A stretch of 64,000 nucleotides of DNA from DAOSXA01 sp964526835 (GTDB taxonomy: Bacteria > Zixibacteria > MSB-5A5 > GN15 > FEB-12): positions 62,001-126,000 of the forward strand of contig CAZGMK010000007.1 of the NCBI GenBank assembly GCA_964526835.1, written 5' to 3'. Positions 8,935-18,137 of this stretch are shown one piece after another. Each line of letters opens with the position of its first letter. Position 1 is the stretch's first letter. The position numbers were made by a program, and so were the translations under genes. The notes under the pieces are model-generated. The model was not told the origin of the DNA, made no database searches, and saw nothing but the letters and a program-made list of their open reading frames with translations.

Positions 8935-8962
8935 CAAAAAGCGCTTGACATGTTCAAGCGCT
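8935..8962 (-). terminator. intrinsic terminator for ferredoxin transcript
   Basis: A perfect 9-bp stem (AGCGCTTGA at 8940-8948, TCAAGCGCT at 8954-8962) is followed on the minus strand by TTTTTG. It lies about 150 bases after the ferredoxin stop codon. The plus-strand side has no T-run. Confidence 0.65.
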
Positions 8963-9108
8963 CCAATGTACCATGGATTCAGTGACGAGGGTGACTCTCT
9001 GCTGTCCCTGGGTAGTTTCCTAGCCCCCTCTACCCGACCAGATGAGCACCCTCTTATTTTTGGCGCCCGGCGGACCAGCTTCAGGTCTCACGACACGGGC
9101 ATCATTCG

Positions 9109-9297
9109 CTAATCGACCTTCTCAATACACTCTATCGGGCAAACGGCGATACAATGCGGTCCGTCCGTCTGATCTTCACACTCGTTACAGACATCGGGAT
9201 CAATCACGAAGACATCGCCTTCGGCAATGGCGCCGGTAGGGCACTCGGTCTCACATAGGCCGCAGGCGGTGCATTCGTCAGTTATCCACATTGCCAT
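9109..9297 (-). CDS. 2[4Fe-4S] ferredoxin (YfhL/Allochromatium type)
   Basis: The start at 9297 (MAMWITDECTACG) has a GGAG site ten bases upstream and gives 62 residues; upstream codons in the frame are not ferredoxin-like. The first cluster motif is CTACGLCETECP. The second is CNEC, then eight residues to CIAVCP, the insertion typical of the Allochromatium/YfhL subgroup, which has low-potential clusters. It is a soluble cytoplasmic electron carrier. The gene stands alone with a terminator downstream. No obvious partner oxidoreductase is adjacent. Confidence 0.93.
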   Translation of the reverse strand: MAMWITDECTACGLCETECPTGAIAEGDVFVIDPDVCNECEDQTDGPHCIAVCPIECIEKVD

Positions 9298-9584
9298 CGT
9301 CGCGCTACTCCAATTGGTCCCGGAGCGTCCATAACGGTCGCCAATATATGTACGCCAGGTCAGGGTTGGCAAGTAGTAAATTGCGTTATTTTTCACAAGC
9401 ATCGTCCGGCAAGACGCCAGTGGTCAACAAGTTAGGCCATCGCCTGACTGGAAACTACACGCTATCATCAAGACAAAAGACCGTGTTGACCCATTTTGTA
9501 GTCAGCGGGCAGCTCTGATCCCGGATCACGGAGGTTATGTCTATTCGGAGCGCGGGACCGGAAGATGTATTGCCCCCACACGAG
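9298..9584. other. non-coding gap upstream of ferredoxin
   Basis: No gene is supported here. The right part contains the region after the hairpin that ends the large minus-strand gene, and the left part should hold the ferredoxin promoter, which I could not assign with confidence. Confidence 0.4.
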
Positions 9585-9614
9585 ACCGGCCATCCTTGCT
9601 ATAGGATGGCCGGT
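9585..9614 (-). terminator. hairpin after the 1084-residue secreted protein gene
   Basis: A perfect 12-bp stem (ACCGGCCATCCT at 9585-9596 with AGGATGGCCGGT at 9603-9614) lies 31 bases after the stop codon. The following minus-strand bases are not T-rich, so it may be a 3'-end stabilising hairpin or a weak terminator. Confidence 0.6.
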
Positions 9615-9645
9615 AATATCACGTCAGTTTTCAGGCTCGGTCAGG

Positions 9646-12600
9646 CTAGGGGCACGGTATCGGGGCCGGACCGCCCTGGAACATGTAAGTTACCAGGTAG
9701 ACTAGATCCGAGATGTCCGGACCGGTACCGTCTCCGTTGACATCGCACTCCGGGAAGTAACCACTGCCCGGCGGCTCTTCGCACGGCGGCTGGGGCCCGC
9801 TTGCAAACATGTAGGATGTCAGATAGACAAGGTCCGAGATATCCGGACCGACACCGTCGTGATTTACATCGCCCCTGATGATGCAGCACGAAGTATCTTC
9901 TTCCGGGCAAATCACAAGTGCAAATTCGATCACCGTGTGGATCGGGTACATAGGTTGCGGCGGAATGCTGCCACCGCCGCCCCAACTGTTCTGTTGATAG
10001 AAATTGGCCACGTCCCCCAGGCTGGCCGGGTATCCGGGCAGCTCCAGCGAGAAGAATGGCGGCTGGGCGAATCCACATCCAAGCAACGGTGTCACCTGGT
10101 ACTTGTCGTGGTGAATCGTACCGTGCGGACCCGAAACGTACCAGGCATCGTTGTGAACATCCGATCCATGGGCCGAACCGGCCGGCGGTTCACCCTCATG
10201 CATATCATAATATGGATCGGAAATGCAGAGGGCTGAATCCTCAGGATTCGTACACACGCCGGCGCAAGTAACATAGTGACCGCCGATACGTTCGCAGAAA
10301 CCGGGCTCGACCTGATGGTAGAAGCCCAGCAGCAAAATGACATCCTGGCTTTCCAATATCTGCTCCCGGAGGAATTCAAAACCGGGACCATCTGCCTCGA
10401 TCGGGTACAGGTTGACAACGAACTTGTCGCTGAGTCCAACCTTGGCCAGCCAGGCCAGAGCGCCGTTGAACAGGTCGTTGACATCGGTCCCGCTTGAGGT
10501 AGGCAGATTGCCGTTGGTATTGCAGTAGAGCGCGAGGGAGTCAACCAACGGTATGACGTTAGCCGTATCGTGATCGTCCAGCATGCCGGTCGGATCGAAG
10601 CTCGGGACCAGCCCGTAGCCGTCGTTCAGTGGCCCGGCGCCGAACGGACGAGGGTCGACGGGGTTCGGCTCAAACTTGGAGTCAAACCACCACAGGCAGT
10701 TGGCCAAAGCCACCGGACCGCAGTGGGTCCATGGCGGGCCGGGCGCCTGCGGATTGCTGGACCAGTTGTCCTGCTTCTGGTCGAAGTCAGGCATACCGTT
10801 AGGCGAGTAATCCTCGTAAGGCGCCTTGTAGTAATCACAACTGTCGATTTGAGGCGTAGTGTCGGGACAGATGACCCAGGCCAGATCTATTGTTGTATAG
10901 ACAGGCCCGCCCTGCCAGGGGGTCCAATCCATGACATTGTTCATGCCTTCGAAATTGGCCAGCAAGCTGGCGTTGGTCGGGTAGTTGAGAACTTCAACGG
11001 GATTGGCTCCACCCGGCAAGACTGTCGACGTAGCCGTATACGGGTCATGCTGAATCTGTCCGTGAGGCCCGCTAATGTTATTGGCGTCGTTGTGCACTGT
11101 CCCGCCGTGAGCAGAGCCTGCCGGCGGTTCGCCTTCGTTGGCGTCAAGATACGGATCGCTGATGCAGATCTGCGGATCTGTCGTGCAACATCCGGCTACT
11201 GTGACGTAGTGCCAGCCGATGGGTTGAGCATAACCGGCAATATCCTCGTAGAACCCAAGGAGAAGAATGACATCCTGGCTCGCCAATACTTGCTCCCTGA
11301 TGTAATCGATAGTCGGCAGTCCAACGATCGTGTCGGTGAACTTGCGGTCCAGACCCCGAGAGCTCAGATACGCCCGCAGGCCGTTCTGCATATCCCATGG
11401 GGCTGTCCCACCGATACCACCGGGATTCGTATTAAGCCAGTTGCTGGCCAGATCCATTATCAGCGGCTGGACGTTCATGGTGTCATGATCATCCCAGATC
11501 CCGTAGGGGGTCACCAAACCGAAGCCGTCGTTGACTACACCGGATCCAAAAGGACGAGGATCAACCGGATTGGGTTCGAACTTGGAATCAAACCACCAGA
11601 GGCAATTGGCCAGCGCCGCCGGGCCGTCATGCGACCACTTGCCGTTAAGGTCGATCCAATTGAGTTGCTTCATGTCGAAGTCCGGTATGCCCTGCGGTGA
11701 GTAGTCCGGATACGGCAGCTTGTAGAAATCGCAGGTATCCGGCTCATCGGGTTCTCCGGTAATGACAAACGACAGGTCGAGGGAGACCGCCTCCCGCGGG
11801 GCGCATATATGCTGAATTATCCCCAGCGGTATCTCGAAGTTGTAGCCGCGTACGTCGACAGAGACCCACACCGGGTTGTATTCCCATATCTCCCACGGAA
11901 ACCAGAAATGCCCCGGCTCCACCGGCCCGCTGTAGACTATGGCGCGCCCGATATGCTGGTCGTTTCCGGGCAAAGGCGGTTCTGCCTCGTCGGGCCAGCT
12001 GTCCAATGACCAGTTGATCCCGACTTCGACGTAGCTGGGCAGGCCGGGGTCAATTGGAAAGATGTCGTATTCGAGGAGAATTTGCTTGTAGCGGTCATAA
12101 TTCAGCGGATGATCGAAGTACCAGATGCTCCACCAATCGGATTCGGGATAGAAGTACCATCCCTGCCCATAGGCTCCGCCACCCCCGCCGCCAATGAACA
12201 TACCTGCCGGGTCAATCGCGACATGAAAATCGTTGACCAGGGTATCGACAATCTGAGGTTCGTACATTTCTTCCCAGCTCAGATCGCCCCACTCGGCCCA
12301 GACGGCATCGTCATTCCAGTGATCCTGGGTCGACTTCCAGCCCCATTGGGTGCCGGCCGGATCGGCCACTATCGCCGATATGTTCAGCCAGTATATGGTC
12401 CCCTCTTCCTGCCAAAACCACTGCGACTCAGGCAGGAAAACATTGTACTGAAAGTACGGCTGATGGTCCTCGGGTATGACTTCGCCAGTCATCGGATCAT
12501 ACCAACCCTCCATGGTCGGCGGATCTATCGGAGGGGTAACGATGAAATCGGTGACTTCAATCTCCGCCAGCGTCGCCCCCGGCATGCTGTAGCCGGTCGG

Positions 12601-12900
12601 GCTCTGATCAGCCGGAATATCCTCGTGGAAGCTGAGAGTAAACGAGATCACTTCGCCCTCTATTCCATACTTCCACGCTCCCCAGAAGTGAATATCTTTG
12701 ACCCACCCGGTTTCGGAGCACTGCCAGTCATCGGCCAGAATGATCGGCTGAGTGGCATTTACCGCCCAACCGGTTTCATCCGGTAGTTGTGGATAGTGCA
12801 TCTTGTGGCCGTCCTGGGGACTCCAGTCGGCAATGGCCCACGGTACCGTTAGGCCGAGCACGACGGCCATTCCCAGCAGCCATCCTGTTCTCCGTGACAT
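9646..12900 (-). CDS. secreted protein with tandem C39-like peptidase domains and dockerin-like doublet
   Basis: The 1084-residue product has a signal peptide (LLGMAVVLGLTVPWAIA). Residues 30-380 form a Trp-rich beta domain of unknown type. Two similar domains follow at about 389-680 and 687-1000; they share PDYSPQGIPDF/EDYSPNGMPDF, ALANCLWWFDSKFEPNPVDP, a DDHDT motif, SQDVILLLGFY, HYVT and CISDPY. The second copy has CGP (Cys727), His875 and Asp895, the order expected of a C39-like papain fold. In the first copy the cysteine is Asp425 while His564 and Asp582 remain, so it is probably inactive as a cysteine peptidase. The C-terminus (1005-1084) holds two dockerin-like repeats. The true substrate is unknown; activity of copy 2 is inference. 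Confidence 0.85.
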   Translation of the reverse strand: MSRRTGWLLGMAVVLGLTVPWAIADWSPQDGHKMHYPQLPDETGWAVNATQPIILADDWQCSETGWVKDIHFWGAWKYGIEGEVISFTLSFHEDIPADQSPTGYSMPGATLAEIEVTDFIVTPPIDPPTMEGWYDPMTGEVIPEDHQPYFQYNVFLPESQWFWQEEGTIYWLNISAIVADPAGTQWGWKSTQDHWNDDAVWAEWGDLSWEEMYEPQIVDTLVNDFHVAIDPAGMFIGGGGGGAYGQGWYFYPESDWWSIWYFDHPLNYDRYKQILLEYDIFPIDPGLPSYVEVGINWSLDSWPDEAEPPLPGNDQHIGRAIVYSGPVEPGHFWFPWEIWEYNPVWVSVDVRGYNFEIPLGIIQHICAPREAVSLDLSFVITGEPDEPDTCDFYKLPYPDYSPQGIPDFDMKQLNWIDLNGKWSHDGPAALANCLWWFDSKFEPNPVDPRPFGSGVVNDGFGLVTPYGIWDDHDTMNVQPLIMDLASNWLNTNPGGIGGTAPWDMQNGLRAYLSSRGLDRKFTDTIVGLPTIDYIREQVLASQDVILLLGFYEDIAGYAQPIGWHYVTVAGCCTTDPQICISDPYLDANEGEPPAGSAHGGTVHNDANNISGPHGQIQHDPYTATSTVLPGGANPVEVLNYPTNASLLANFEGMNNVMDWTPWQGGPVYTTIDLAWVICPDTTPQIDSCDYYKAPYEDYSPNGMPDFDQKQDNWSSNPQAPGPPWTHCGPVALANCLWWFDSKFEPNPVDPRPFGAGPLNDGYGLVPSFDPTGMLDDHDTANVIPLVDSLALYCNTNGNLPTSSGTDVNDLFNGALAWLAKVGLSDKFVVNLYPIEADGPGFEFLREQILESQDVILLLGFYHQVEPGFCERIGGHYVTCAGVCTNPEDSALCISDPYYDMHEGEPPAGSAHGSDVHNDAWYVSGPHGTIHHDKYQVTPLLGCGFAQPPFFSLELPGYPASLGDVANFYQQNSWGGGGSIPPQPMYPIHTVIEFALVICPEEDTSCCIIRGDVNHDGVGPDISDLVYLTSYMFASGPQPPCEEPPGSGYFPECDVNGDGTGPDISDLVYLVTYMFQGGPAPIPCP

Positions 12901-13341
12901 TCCTCACACTCCTTGCAGCGCTTGCTGCATTGGTCACTTACGATTAAGATTTCATCCATAAAGGGCTGCCGGGGTCGATGCCCTGCCGACCGATGTGCGA
13001 TGCTTGTGGCTCCGGCGAGCCTCTTTACACCATTAGTCTCGGAATTAGAGATATGGTTCGTAATCTGATCGCACCGAAGCGCGGCGGAGAAGTCTCGGTG
13101 ATGCGGCAATACGGCTTGTTCTGGCTATTCCACCTGCGCCGCGGAAACCTTCTTTGCAATACTAAGGTATTATGGCACAGTGGCTTTTGTCAAGAAGTTT
13201 CTGCCGCACGGGGGCGTCAGGGTCATACCTCGCGCCGAAGAACGAACAAGACCGGACTTGTCTATCGATCGATCAGGATCCTGCTCGTGAGAATGATCGG
13301 TCGATTCCTGGAGGTCGCTTAGAATCATGGACATAAGAAAG
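12901..13341. other. 440-bp intergenic region
   Basis: No convincing gene is seen. It should hold the 5' leader and promoter of the large minus-strand secreted protein gene; one candidate promoter is listed separately. The side next to the tRNA genes shows no clear T-rich terminator. Confidence 0.5.
13164..13193 (-). promoter_or_regulatory. candidate promoter for the tandem C39-like gene
   Basis: On the minus strand TTGACA (13188-13193) is followed after 18 bases by TACCTT (13164-13169). It would give a long leader of about 255 bases. The spacing is not ideal and the call is tentative. Confidence 0.3.
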
Positions 13342-13413
<72 letters not shown>

Positions 13414-13419
13414 CAACAA

Positions 13420-13497
<78 letters not shown>

Positions 13498-13517
13498 TTC
13501 ATCATTGTACGTCGGAG

Positions 13518-13546
13518 AATATATACGCGGCCTCTCAAACTGTCAA
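13518..13546 (-). promoter_or_regulatory. sigma70 promoter for tRNA-Gly/tRNA-Cys
   Basis: On the minus strand TTGACA (13541-13546) and TATATT (13518-13523) are 17 bases apart, placing transcription start about ten bases before tRNA-Gly. Confidence 0.8.
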
Positions 13547-13631
13547 TATCGAAAACCTGTTTTTGTCGCCAAGCTCAATCGACGGTCCCGGCTCGCCAAG
13601 GTCCGCCAACCGGCCTCGACAGGCGCTTGAG

Positions 13632-15554
13632 TCACCGGTTACCCTGCTGCATTCGGCGCATTTGTTCAAGCGCCCTTCGGCGATTCTGCTCACCATCGGC
13701 TTTCACCCGTGGCCAGTACCAAGGCACCAGCTTCTTGAGCCAGCGCTCGTGAGCCGAGGCACGTGCGGTATCACCAACCATATAAGCGTATATGAAGAGG
13801 TTTTTGTGCGCTTCAAAGATCAGGGAGTCTGTCGCCACCAGGCTGTCCAGCAGCCTCCGGGCTTCGCCGTGGCGGCCCGAAAGCATCAGCGAGAACCCCT
13901 TCTGCTCCACAAGATACGGATTATACGGCTGGGGCGACACGGCCAGGGCGCTGTCGTAGTGGGCGATCGCCTGTTCGTAGTCTCCGGCCATGTAGTCATC
14001 CAGACCCTCCTTGTATTGCTGGACGTACTCGACCGGATAGGTCGGTTCAAATGGGCCCTCCACCTCATTGACGCGGCGGAATACGACCGAAAGGCTGCCC
14101 CGGCGCCGGGGGTCACCGCCATCATAGTACCATCCGATTGTCCGATAGGAGTCGAGGAACTCCGGAAACAGGTTCAACGCCCGCTCAGCCGGAGCCGAGG
14201 GTTTGATCCCGGTTGAAAACATGATGTAGTCCGGCGCACGGCTCAGAAGATATCTAGAATTATGGCTTCGCTCTTTCCAGGTTGTCTGCATCCCTGGTAT
14301 GGGTTCTTCGCTGTGACGGGCGATCGTCGAATCAGTCAGGCCTAGCATGTCGATTATCTCGTGACCCAGAAGCTCGTAGCCGAAGACACCGATGGTCGGC
14401 AGCGCGACCGAGAAATCGGAGCTGTCCGCGGCGTCAATCTGCTGCGCCATCCATTGCATCCGGTATGTGAACCATCGTTCCGTATAGTTGTAACGGTTCA
14501 CAAACTCGCGCGGCAACGCCAGGGTCAATGCGATCAGGACCAGCCCAACCGCAAACAGGATCAGAATGCGGGTTTTCTCCTTGAATCTCTGGACGGGCAA
14601 CCACAATGCCGCAACCGCCACAACAGCTGCCGGGCCAATCAGCGGAACAAAGAAGCGGTGAACCTTGAGCACATCGCCGCCCACCATCACGATGTAGATG
14701 GTATAAAGAACAACGAGCCACCACATCGCCCGCATGGAGCGAGACAGCCCTCGATACAGCGCCAGACAGACAACAGGGCCGGCCCCGTAGAATCCATAGT
14801 GCGACCAGAAGCGTCCGATATACTCAAGGCCGCTGGCAAGCTGTTCAATGTGCCAGCCGGTCTTCGCGAAGAATGGGTTCGGCAGCAGCGATCCATAGTA
14901 GACCAACTTGAACCCCACAAACGGCAGAGACAGAACGAATGCAGCCGCTGCTGAAGTCAATGTGAATTTTGGAAAGCGCCGCTCGGTGACAGCCTCTATC
15001 AGTATCAGGAGGCCGGTCAGGAAGGCCCCCTCCGGGCGCAGCCAGACGGCCATCAGCAGAGTCCAGATCAGCAGCCAACTGCGGCGCAGGTACAGATAGA
15101 TCGACCATGTCGCCATGAGGGCGAAGGCAGCCGTCTCCAGCCCGGCGGGCGACCAGTAAGCAAGAGACATGTTGAATCCGGCCAGCCATGCCGCCAGCCA
15201 CGACGGCCAAAGAAGGCGGCGGCCAAAGAGCTCCCTGGCGATCAGGAAGGTCAGGATAATCACGCCGGCCCCACAGAGCAAACCGGTCAGCCGTGAAACC
15301 AAGATGTAGATGTCACCGACAGCACCCCACATGGCCATCCAGATCACCCAGCCGAAATTGGTGAAACCCTCGATCCTCTCCCCTATATTGTAAACCAGGC
15401 CGTGGCCGTTCAGCAGATTGGCGACATAGCGATACGAGATGTAGGCATCGTCCTGTATGAACCGAAGGCTCCAGGCCAGCCAGCCATAGGCAATCAGCGC
15501 CGGGGCCAATGGGCCGTAGGTCCTGATAACATCGCGCAACGCGGACGTTTTCAT
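13632..15554 (-). CDS. multi-pass GT-C-like glycosyltransferase with C-terminal TPR domain
   Basis: The 640-residue product has about ten hydrophobic transmembrane segments in residues 10-360. The first extracytoplasmic loop carries FIQDDAYISYRYVANLL and IGERIEGFTN, the Asp-Asp motif and following block typical of GT-C (GT39/83 or arabinofuranosyltransferase-like) enzymes using lipid-linked sugar donors. Residues 370-500 form a soluble periplasmic region. The C-terminal 130 residues contain TPR-like repeats (GLDDYMAGDYEQAIAHYDSA). It begins two bases after the glgA stop, so it is the last protein gene of the galT-glgA operon. A role in envelope glycan or glycoprotein building is inferred; the acceptor is unknown. 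Confidence 0.82.
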   Translation of the reverse strand: MKTSALRDVIRTYGPLAPALIAYGWLAWSLRFIQDDAYISYRYVANLLNGHGLVYNIGERIEGFTNFGWVIWMAMWGAVGDIYILVSRLTGLLCGAGVIILTFLIARELFGRRLLWPSWLAAWLAGFNMSLAYWSPAGLETAAFALMATWSIYLYLRRSWLLIWTLLMAVWLRPEGAFLTGLLILIEAVTERRFPKFTLTSAAAAFVLSLPFVGFKLVYYGSLLPNPFFAKTGWHIEQLASGLEYIGRFWSHYGFYGAGPVVCLALYRGLSRSMRAMWWLVVLYTIYIVMVGGDVLKVHRFFVPLIGPAAVVAVAALWLPVQRFKEKTRILILFAVGLVLIALTLALPREFVNRYNYTERWFTYRMQWMAQQIDAADSSDFSVALPTIGVFGYELLGHEIIDMLGLTDSTIARHSEEPIPGMQTTWKERSHNSRYLLSRAPDYIMFSTGIKPSAPAERALNLFPEFLDSYRTIGWYYDGGDPRRRGSLSVVFRRVNEVEGPFEPTYPVEYVQQYKEGLDDYMAGDYEQAIAHYDSALAVSPQPYNPYLVEQKGFSLMLSGRHGEARRLLDSLVATDSLIFEAHKNLFIYAYMVGDTARASAHERWLKKLVPWYWPRVKADGEQNRRRALEQMRRMQQGNR

Positions 15555-15556
15555 GA

Positions 15557-17017
15557 TCAGGAACCGAGCAACTCCCGGTAGAGCTCCTCGTACTTTCCAA
15601 CTACTCTGGCCCAGGAGTAGTCCTGCTGCATGCCGTTCTTCATCAGGCGGGTCCAGATCCGCTTTTTCCCGAAGATATCGACAGCGCGCCGGACCGTCTC
15701 CAGCAACGCCTCGGGAGTCGCATGGTCGAAGACAAAACCGTTGCCCTCACAGGTTTCGGGATCGAACTCGGTGATAGTATCAGCCAATCCGCCGACTGCG
15801 TGGACCAGGGGTACTGTTCCATACTTGAGCGAGTAGATCTGATTCAACCCGCAAGGCTCGAAGAGGGAGGGCATGAGGAAAATATCCGAACCGGCTTCTA
15901 TCATGTGGGCCATCTCCTCATCGAGGCGGAAAATGCACTTCAATTTGTCGGGATAGCGCCTCTGTAAATCATCGAACAGGCGATGATACTTCTCCTCACC
16001 CACTCCGAGCACAGCCATCTGGACATCCATTTCGAACAGTCGCTCTGCGGCTACGGCAATGAGATCGAAGCCTTTCTGATGGGCCAACCTGGATACGACT
16101 CCGATCAATGGTGTCTGCTCCCTTATGGGCAATCCCAGGATATTCATCAACTCAACCCTGGTCTTTCGTTTACCGCCAAGGTTGTTGATATGATATCGGT
16201 AGGGGATGCGTCGATCGCGCGAAGGCGACCAGACAGTGTAGTCGACGCCGTTCAGAATGCCGACGAGGTCACTCGAGCGGCCTTGCAGCACGCCATGCAA
16301 TCCGGCGCCGAACGGCTCGGTGGTGATCTCCCGGGCGTAACGCGGCGACACGGTCGTGATTTTGTCGGAGTACACAATTCCGGCCTTCAGGAAGTTCACC
16401 TTGCCGTAGAACTCGAACGGTTCGCCGGGCCGGAGCAAATCCGCATTCAGGCCGACCAGTGAGAAGCGCTCCGGAGGGAATGTCCCCTGATGAGCCAAGT
16501 TGTGAATCGTCAATACCGACCGGGTCTCGGCGAACAGCGGGCGAGACCTTTGCGATTCCTTCAAGTACACCGGCGCCAGAGCTGTCTGCCAATCATGCAC
16601 ATGCAGGATATCCGGTGGGAAGTCGGCCTGCACGGCGGCTTCGAAGACAGCCCGGCTGAAGAAGATAAAACGCTCATCGTTGTCGGCATAGTCCTGGCCT
16701 GTGGCCGGGTCCACATACAGGGAATCGCGCCCGAACAACTGATCGCACCTGATTAACCAGACACGGACTTTCTTCCTCCGCTGATGGACCTCGTAGACCC
16801 GTGCGGTGTAGGTCCGATCACCGACCGGAACCGATATTTCCTCCGAGAAAGCCCGCACATCGGCGACGGGAACAGTCAGACTCCGATAGTACGGCAGACA
16901 TACCGCGACTTTGTGTCCCCTTGCGGCCAGCGTCTTGGGAAGAGCTCCGAGAACATCCCCCAGACCGCCGGTCTTGATATAGGGGATCATCTCACTGGCG
17001 GCCATCAATACTTTCAT
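15557..17017 (-). CDS. glgA: glycogen synthase (GT5)
   Basis: The start at 17017 (MKVLMAASEMIPYIKTGGLGD) has a GGAGGG site; the longer frame upstream lies inside galT. The 486-residue length is normal for bacterial ADP-glucose glycogen synthases. The N-terminal KTGGLGDV loop binds the nucleotide sugar; DILHVHDWQTAL and LTIHNLAHQG are typical GT5 blocks. The C-terminal domain has LFEPCGLNQIYSLKYGTVPLVHAVGGLADT, with the conserved Glu and GTxP motif. It extends alpha-1,4-glucan chains in the cytoplasm. It starts one base after the galT stop, and a glucan phosphorylase gene lies elsewhere in the window. Confidence 0.96.
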   Translation of the reverse strand: MKVLMAASEMIPYIKTGGLGDVLGALPKTLAARGHKVAVCLPYYRSLTVPVADVRAFSEEISVPVGDRTYTARVYEVHQRRKKVRVWLIRCDQLFGRDSLYVDPATGQDYADNDERFIFFSRAVFEAAVQADFPPDILHVHDWQTALAPVYLKESQRSRPLFAETRSVLTIHNLAHQGTFPPERFSLVGLNADLLRPGEPFEFYGKVNFLKAGIVYSDKITTVSPRYAREITTEPFGAGLHGVLQGRSSDLVGILNGVDYTVWSPSRDRRIPYRYHINNLGGKRKTRVELMNILGLPIREQTPLIGVVSRLAHQKGFDLIAVAAERLFEMDVQMAVLGVGEEKYHRLFDDLQRRYPDKLKCIFRLDEEMAHMIEAGSDIFLMPSLFEPCGLNQIYSLKYGTVPLVHAVGGLADTITEFDPETCEGNGFVFDHATPEALLETVRRAVDIFGKKRIWTRLMKNGMQQDYSWARVVGKYEELYRELLGS

Positions 17018-17018
17018 C

Positions 17019-18065
17019 TCAAACGTTTCCCTCCGCCGCCCTGGCTGATGCATTGGGTTCGGATGCATCGAGATTCATCTCACGAAGAAAAGCCGCCGAT
17101 TCCTCGGGCGGTGTAGGATTGATATAGAATCCGCTGCCCCATTCGAAACCCGCGACCCGTGTCAGCTTCGGGATTATCTCAATATGCCAATGATAGTACT
17201 CGTGGTACTCTTTGGAGACCGGCCTGGTATGCAGCATGAAGTTGAACGCAGGATCGTTCAACGCCATTTTGATTCGACCGAGTACGTCACGGATTGTCCT
17301 GGCCAGCATCAGGACCCCTTCATCGCTTAGTTCCAGATAGCAGGATTGATGCGCTTTCGGTACCACCCAGGTCTCGAACGGAAACCGGGGCGCAAACGGC
17401 TGTATGGCCAGAAATGCATCGTAATCTCCCACGATCCGACTCTGGTCCGAGATCTCCTGTCGGACAATATCGCAGAAAATGCAGCGTTCCTTGAAGTCGA
17501 AATACCGCTTGGCTCCAATGATCTCCTCCATGACCCTTTTGGGGACAATGGGCGTGGCGATAAGCTGGCTGTGAGCGTGTTCCAGGGAGGCACCGGCGGC
17601 CTCACCATGATTCTTGAAGACCAAGATGTACTGGAAGCGACGGTCCCGCTGCAAATCCATCATTCGCTCGCGATAGGCCCAGAAGACATCGCGGACCGTC
17701 TCGTCGTCCATGTCGACCAGATCTTTGTCATGCTCCGGCGTTTCGATGATCACTTCGTGGGCGCCGATACCGTTCATCTTGTCATAGATACCCTGGGGTT
17801 CACGGCTCAGCGCCCCCTCAACCACCAGCGCAGGGTACTTGTTGGGCATCACCCGCAGGCGCCAGCCGGGGCGGTTCGGCTCGGAGCCCGGCTCCCGGTA
17901 CGACAGAATCTCCGGCGGCGTGCTGTCTTCATGGCCCGGACAGAATGGGCACAGGTGCGCCTCCTTGCGTTTGGAGACGCTTCCGAACGAGGTCGGGCGT
18001 TTGCCTCGTTCTGTGGAGATGATGACCCAGCGCCCGGTGATGGGGTCTTTGCGCAGTTCCGGCAT
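17019..18065 (-). CDS. galT: galactose-1-phosphate uridylyltransferase (HIT superfamily)
   Basis: The 348-residue protein starts MPELRKDPITGRWVIIS, the standard GalT opening. Zinc-binding cysteines are in CPFCPGHE. The active-site region reads SLEHAHSQLIATP, with His-Ala-His in place of the common His-Pro-His, as in many bacterial GalT-like enzymes, and a second half-domain contains HYHWHIEIIPK. It moves UMP from UDP-glucose to galactose-1-phosphate; some such relatives instead use ADP-glucose, which would link it to the adjacent glycogen synthase gene. It is the second gene in a probable operon after the GlmU-like gene. Confidence 0.93.
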   Translation of the reverse strand: MPELRKDPITGRWVIISTERGKRPTSFGSVSKRKEAHLCPFCPGHEDSTPPEILSYREPGSEPNRPGWRLRVMPNKYPALVVEGALSREPQGIYDKMNGIGAHEVIIETPEHDKDLVDMDDETVRDVFWAYRERMMDLQRDRRFQYILVFKNHGEAAGASLEHAHSQLIATPIVPKRVMEEIIGAKRYFDFKERCIFCDIVRQEISDQSRIVGDYDAFLAIQPFAPRFPFETWVVPKAHQSCYLELSDEGVLMLARTIRDVLGRIKMALNDPAFNFMLHTRPVSKEYHEYYHWHIEIIPKLTRVAGFEWGSGFYINPTPPEESAAFLREMNLDASEPNASARAAEGNV

Positions 18066-18137
18066 TTCTGCTCCCGGTTAAGTCCGAATATATAGCGCTC
18101 GGCGCCCCCCTTGTCAACTAACGTCACTAACTCGGTG

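Noticed and set aside
8940..8962. TTGACA inside the hairpin after the DUF1573 gene as a promoter
   Set aside because: No matching -10 box lies at the right distance, and no plus-strand gene follows; a minus-strand terminator explains it better.
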